A stretch of 8,724 nt of DNA from NCBI GenBank assembly GCA_964394845.1, contig CAYMZB010000063.1, forward strand, positions 1-8,724, read 5' to 3'. Both the position numbers and the translations under genes were made by a program. The notes under the pieces are model-generated. The model had not been told where the DNA came from. It did no database searches and was given only the letters and a program-made list of their open reading frames with translations. Positions 6,027 to 8,724 of this stretch are shown here, piece by piece (position 1 is the stretch's first letter; each line of letters starts with the position of its first letter). This stretch comes from CAYMZB01 sp964394845 (GTDB taxonomy: Bacteria > Patescibacteriota > Microgenomatia > Daviesbacterales > UBA10151).

Positions 6027-7073
6027 TTACTTTTCAGTAGTATCTTCTGGCTTCTTTTCAATTTCCTTGTCTTTTTTATCCTCTGCTACAACTTCTCCTT
6101 CAACTTTAGGTTCCTCTGCTCCTTCTATATCAATTTTCCACCCTGTTAATTTAGCTGCTAAACGGACGTTTTGTCCGCCTTTACCAATCGCCAAAGATAA
6201 TTGGCTTTGCGGAACAGTAACTGTTGCTATTTTATCTGTTTCATTTAATTTAACCTGAATATCTTTAGCAGGAGATAACGAAGCTGCAACAAATCTGGCT
6301 GGATCATCAGAATAGCTAATTATATCTATCTTTTCATCTCCCAACTCACCCATAACAGCCTGTACCCTAACTCCTTTTTGTCCTACTAATGACCCCACAG
6401 GATCAACACCGTCTTGGGTTGAAAAAGCTGCAATCTTAGATCTGGAACCGGCTTCCCTGGCAACAACTTTTATCTCTACAGCTCCTGACTGGATCTCCGG
6501 AACCTCTAAGGCAAATAAAGCCTTCACCAAAGCTGGATCAGACCTTGAAACTACCACTTCTGAACCTCTTCCGCCTTCTCTTATTTCTTTAACCAAGAAT
6601 TTTAATCTTTGGTTCTGATGGTACATCTCAGTACGAATCTGCTCAGATGGTAATAATACCCCTTCAGCCCGACCTAAATCTACAAAATAAGTATTTCCTT
6701 CCTGCCTTTGTATTGCGCCAGAAATTAAAGTACCTATTTTATTCTCGTACTCTGTCAAAATTGCGCCTCGTTCAGCCTCATTTAATTTTTGCATTATTAC
6801 TTGCTTGGCAATTGAGGCAGCAATCCTGGCAAATCCAGGAGGTGTAACATTTTTCTCATTGTCAAAAATTGATATTTCCCCAGAAGCAGGATCAACTTTG
6901 GAAGTAAATTCCTCAAACTTATCAGAAATAGGTTCATTACGCAGCATTAAATCTTTTTTAAAAGCAGCCAAAGCAGCTTGACGGATTGCATCTAAAACCA
7001 CTTCAACTTCTACCCCCTTTTCAGAGGCGATTTGATTTAACGCAGCTGCAAATTCTGTTCTGGCTTGTGCCAT
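6027..7073 (-). CDS. nusA: Transcription termination/antitermination factor NusA
   Basis: NusA binds RNA polymerase and nascent RNA and influences pausing, intrinsic termination and antitermination. The 348-residue protein has the N-terminal polymerase-binding domain (about 1-105), an S1 domain (about 112-178, with YFVDLGRAEGVLLPSEQ), KH1 (about 185-260, with VGQKGVR at 230-236) and KH2 (about 270-316, with IGKGGQNVRLAAKLTGWKI). A short charged Glu/Lys tail (about 320-348) ends the protein. The C-terminal acidic repeats of E. coli NusA are absent, as in many bacteria. The start ATG 7073-7071 fits the conserved N-terminus (MAQARTEFAAALNQIASEKG). It is the first gene of the nusA-infB pair; rimP, often upstream, is replaced by a divergent gene. 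Its leader has a promoter at 7142-7170 and a terminator-like hairpin, which suggests attenuation. No Shine-Dalgarno precedes the ATG. Confidence 0.96.
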   Translation of the reverse strand: MAQARTEFAAALNQIASEKGVEVEVVLDAIRQAALAAFKKDLMLRNEPISDKFEEFTSKVDPASGEISIFDNEKNVTPPGFARIAASIAKQVIMQKLNEAERGAILTEYENKIGTLISGAIQRQEGNTYFVDLGRAEGVLLPSEQIRTEMYHQNQRLKFLVKEIREGGRGSEVVVSRSDPALVKALFALEVPEIQSGAVEIKVVAREAGSRSKIAAFSTQDGVDPVGSLVGQKGVRVQAVMGELGDEKIDIISYSDDPARFVAASLSPAKDIQVKLNETDKIATVTVPQSQLSLAIGKGGQNVRLAAKLTGWKIDIEGAEEPKVEGEVVAEDKKDKEIEKKPEDTTEK

Positions 7074-7084
7074 TTTAGTTAGCT

Positions 7085-7113
7085 AAAAATAAAGGTGGGA
7101 CTAGCCCACCTTT
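7085..7113 (-). terminator. Terminator-like hairpin in the nusA leader (candidate attenuator)
   Basis: On the minus strand AAAGGTGGG (7113-7105) and CCCACCTTT (7099-7091) make a perfect 9 bp stem around a 5 nt loop (CTAGT), followed at once by ATTTTT (7090-7085). This is an intrinsic terminator shape lying between the nusA promoter and the nusA start codon. No upstream minus-strand gene in the window needs terminating, because the neighbour is divergent, so it more likely controls read-through into nusA. On the plus strand no U-tract follows the hairpin. An alternative is a protein operator: TTGAAA (7116-7111) and TTTATT (7093-7088), 17 bp apart, could form a second promoter with the palindrome as its spacer. 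Confidence 0.65.
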
Positions 7114-7141
7114 CAAGTCCTTTGGTATATTAACTACGCTC

Positions 7142-7170
7142 ATATTAATCCTTTATCAAATTGAAGTCAA
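7142..7170 (-). promoter_or_regulatory. nusA promoter
   Basis: Read on the minus strand, TTGACT (7170-7165), a 17 bp spacer and TAATAT (7147-7142) form a plausible sigma-70-type promoter. Transcription would start near 7135 and give a leader of about 60 nt that contains the hairpin. Its -35 overlaps the -35 of the plus-strand promoter at 7161-7166. Confidence 0.55.
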
Positions 7171-7190
7171 GATGAATAATGTGATATGTT
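7161..7190 (+). promoter_or_regulatory. Promoter of the DUF1189-like gene
   Basis: TTGAAG (7161-7166), an 18 bp spacer and TATGTT (7185-7190) preceded by TGA give an extended -10 promoter. Only 9 nt separate the -10 from ATG 7200, so the mRNA would be leaderless or nearly so. There is no Shine-Dalgarno. Confidence 0.55.
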
Positions 7191-7199
7191 AAAAACATC

Positions 7200-8018
7200 A
7201 TGAATTTTTTAAAAACTATTGGTAGCAGTATTCATTCCCCAGGGTTTTACTCCACTGTTTTAACAAAATCTTTTAAGCACAGTTTTGGCTATTTTTTTCT
7301 TCTAATATTACTCCTAACAGCAATTCGCGCAGTTACTTTAATAAACCCTTTATTAATTGAAGCGCCTAGACAATTACAAGGATTTGTGCAGGATATAATT
7401 AATTGTTATCCAAAAGATTTAGAAATTAAAATTACCAATGGACAAGTAGCTATAAATAGAGAAGAACCCTATTTTCTTTCTTCTTGTGAAGGAGGGGCTT
7501 ATTTGGTAGTGGTTGATACAAAAACACCTTTTTCTCCTGAAAAATTTGATCAATACAAGACAACTGCTTGGGTAACTAAAGATTCAATAGTATATAAAAA
7601 GAATAATTATGAAACCAATACTTATAGTCTAACTAAGATAAAAGATTACAAACTAAATAAAGAGGTTTTGAGTTCATATTACAACATCATATCTCCTTAT
7701 CTTAAATTTGTTGGACCCATTTTAATACTACTAGCGTTTTTAGGAATCTATCTATCATATAATTTGAGGCTAATTCAATTACTGATGGTGGCTGCATTCA
7801 TTTTGGTGCTTGGCAAAATCTTGAAACAAAATTTTGGTTTTTGGCAATCTTATAAGCTAGGATTATATGCTATAACTTTAGGATTAATTGTTGATTTAGT
7901 AGTCAGTTTAACTAGTAAGTTTACTTACTTTTATGGTTTCCCATTCATGGTCACTATACTTACTTTAACAGTAGTGATAGTAAACCTATTTCTGCCAAAA
8001 AAGACTTCTACACTTTAA
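7200..8018 (+). CDS. DUF1189-like integral membrane protein
   Basis: This 272-residue membrane protein has no assigned biochemical function. Its layout matches the DUF1189 family known mainly from Firmicutes: an opening MNFLKTIGSSIHSPGFY, one membrane helix (about 29-48), a soluble loop of about 115 residues predicted outside the membrane, then four closely spaced hydrophobic segments (about 168-188, 190-208, 216-238, 243-265). The loop contains YPKDLEIKITNGQVAINREEPY (in residues 70-91), which resembles the family's conserved stretch around an N-G-x-x-x-I-N-x-x-x-P-Y core, and SYKLGLYAIT (217-226) lies before the fourth helix. Length is usual for the family. It diverges from nusA and precedes the slipin gene by 38 nt, but the latter has its own promoter. 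The family call is from memory of the pattern; an envelope-associated role is inference. Confidence 0.68.
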   Translation: MNFLKTIGSSIHSPGFYSTVLTKSFKHSFGYFFLLILLLTAIRAVTLINPLLIEAPRQLQGFVQDIINCYPKDLEIKITNGQVAINREEPYFLSSCEGGAYLVVVDTKTPFSPEKFDQYKTTAWVTKDSIVYKKNNYETNTYSLTKIKDYKLNKEVLSSYYNIISPYLKFVGPILILLAFLGIYLSYNLRLIQLLMVAAFILVLGKILKQNFGFWQSYKLGLYAITLGLIVDLVVSLTSKFTYFYGFPFMVTILTLTVVIVNLFLPKKTSTL

Positions 8019-8020
8019 TA

Positions 8021-8049
8021 TTGACTTGTTTTTAAAAAAGAAATATAGT
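8021..8049 (+). promoter_or_regulatory. Promoter of the slipin gene
   Basis: TTGACT (8021-8026), a 17 bp spacer and TATAGT (8044-8049) each match the sigma-70 consensus at five of six positions. The -10 ends 7 nt before ATG 8057, so transcription should begin at or almost at the A of the start codon, giving a leaderless mRNA. No hairpin terminator for the preceding gene is visible in the 38 nt gap. Confidence 0.65.
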
Positions 8050-8056
8050 CATTATT

Positions 8057-8724
8057 ATGGAGTGGATTATTTGGCCTATCTTAATATTTTTAATTTTAGT
8101 TGTCCTCTCAGGAATTAAGATTATTGATCAATATGAACGGGGAGTTGTATTAACTCTTGGTTCATTTACAGGAGTTCTAAACCCGGGACTTAGAATTGTT
8201 ATACCAATTATCCAGCGTCTGATCAAAGTAGATTTAAGAATTACCACTTCTGATATTCCTTCTCAAGAAGTAATTACAAAAGATAATGTGCCGGTTGGCA
8301 TTAATGCTGTGGTTTATTTTCAAGTAGAGAGGCCTGAGGATGCAGTGCTCAAGATTCAAGATTACGCTTATGCGATAACTCAATATGCTCAAACTGCTCT
8401 CAGGGATATTATCGGCGGAGTGGAACTTGATACCCTGCTGACAGAAAGAGAGAAATTAGCAGAAGAGATTAAAATAATTGTTGATAAGGAAACTGCAGAG
8501 TGGGGAGTAAATGTTGTATCTATCAAGATGCAGGATATTGAATTACCGGCTGATATGAAACGGGTAATGGCAAAGCAGGCAGAGGCTGAAAGAGAAAGAA
8601 GAGCAACTATAATTCGCGCTCAAGGAGAGCTATCTGCTTCTGAAAATCTAAAGAAAGCAATGGAAAATATGAGCGCATCAGGAGCAATCTCACTCCGTAC
8701 TTTACAAACTATCGAAGCAACCAC
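8057..8724 (+). CDS. Slipin (SPFH/band 7, stomatin-like) membrane protein, C-terminus cut off
   Basis: The first 222 codons of a stomatin-type protein are present and the gene continues past the right edge; usual length is about 250-260 residues, so most of it is here. One N-terminal membrane segment (about 4-23) leads into the SPFH domain: QYERGVVLTLGSF (25-37), LNPGLRIVIP (41-50), then AVVYFQVERPEDAV and ALRDIIGGVELDTLLTERE. The domain is followed by WGVNVVSIKMQDIELPADM and the Ala/Glu/Arg-rich helix AKQAEAERERRATIIRAQGE, which in this family forms a coiled coil for oligomerisation. Slipins assemble in membrane microdomains and are often encoded next to an NfeD-type membrane protein, which would be off the window. 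The ATG sits 7 nt after a near-consensus -10 with no Shine-Dalgarno. Confidence 0.93.
   Translation, partial: MEWIIWPILIFLILVVLSGIKIIDQYERGVVLTLGSFTGVLNPGLRIVIPIIQRLIKVDLRITTSDIPSQEVITKDNVPVGINAVVYFQVERPEDAVLKIQDYAYAITQYAQTALRDIIGGVELDTLLTEREKLAEEIKIIVDKETAEWGVNVVSIKMQDIELPADMKRVMAKQAEAERERRATIIRAQGELSASENLKKAMENMSASGAISLRTLQTIEAT

Noticed and set aside
5995..6258. Plus-strand open frame opposite the nusA 3' end
   Set aside because: It is antisense to the NusA KH2 domain and tail, and its product is Ser-rich without motifs.
7091..7113. Terminator for the plus-strand direction
   Set aside because: On the plus strand the stem is followed by CAAGTCC rather than a T-tract, and no plus-strand gene ends upstream of it in the window.
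8019..8056. Intrinsic terminator between the DUF1189-like and slipin genes
   Set aside because: The T5/A6 stretch could pair only as an AT stem with no loop or GC core. It serves better as the promoter spacer.

Overview
The window is AT-rich, tightly packed bacterial DNA. It most likely comes from a Candidate Phyla Radiation (Patescibacteria) genome, probably Microgenomates-like. The reasons are an IF-2 trimmed to its GTPase and downstream domains, a compact NusA, a DHH-family protein beside infB, and a large exported protein with a short N-terminal anchor and Pro/Thr linkers. No Shine-Dalgarno sequence is convincing in front of any gene. The lineage call is inference, since no marker gene was compared.

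Minus strand, read from right to left. A promoter near 7142-7170 drives nusA (6027-7073), and its leader carries a strong terminator-like hairpin. infB (4558-6006) follows after 20 nt. Next, behind its own extended -10 promoter, is a DHH/NrnA-like protein (3522-4499) whose metal-binding motifs are eroded. A 1,091- to 1,097-residue membrane-anchored surface protein (194-3487) comes next, with two dockerin-like domains of identical six-cysteine spacing. Last is the start of a ribbon-helix-helix regulator or antitoxin (1-93), which runs off the left edge. rimP and rbfA, often found with nusA and infB, are not here.

Plus strand. A DUF1189-type membrane protein (7200-8018) diverges from nusA, and the two promoters have overlapping -35 elements. 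A slipin/SPFH (band 7) membrane protein (8057 onward) follows with its own promoter and runs off the right edge.

Overall, a core transcription/translation block (NusA, IF-2) leads through a probable pseudoenzyme into a surface-protein gene, with envelope proteins on the other side. The most interesting points are predicted leaderless starts at three genes, a possible NusA attenuator, the degenerate DHH protein with a short C-terminal motif, the six-cysteine dockerin pair, and a G8 tract beside a perfect TTGACA just upstream of the surface-protein gene.
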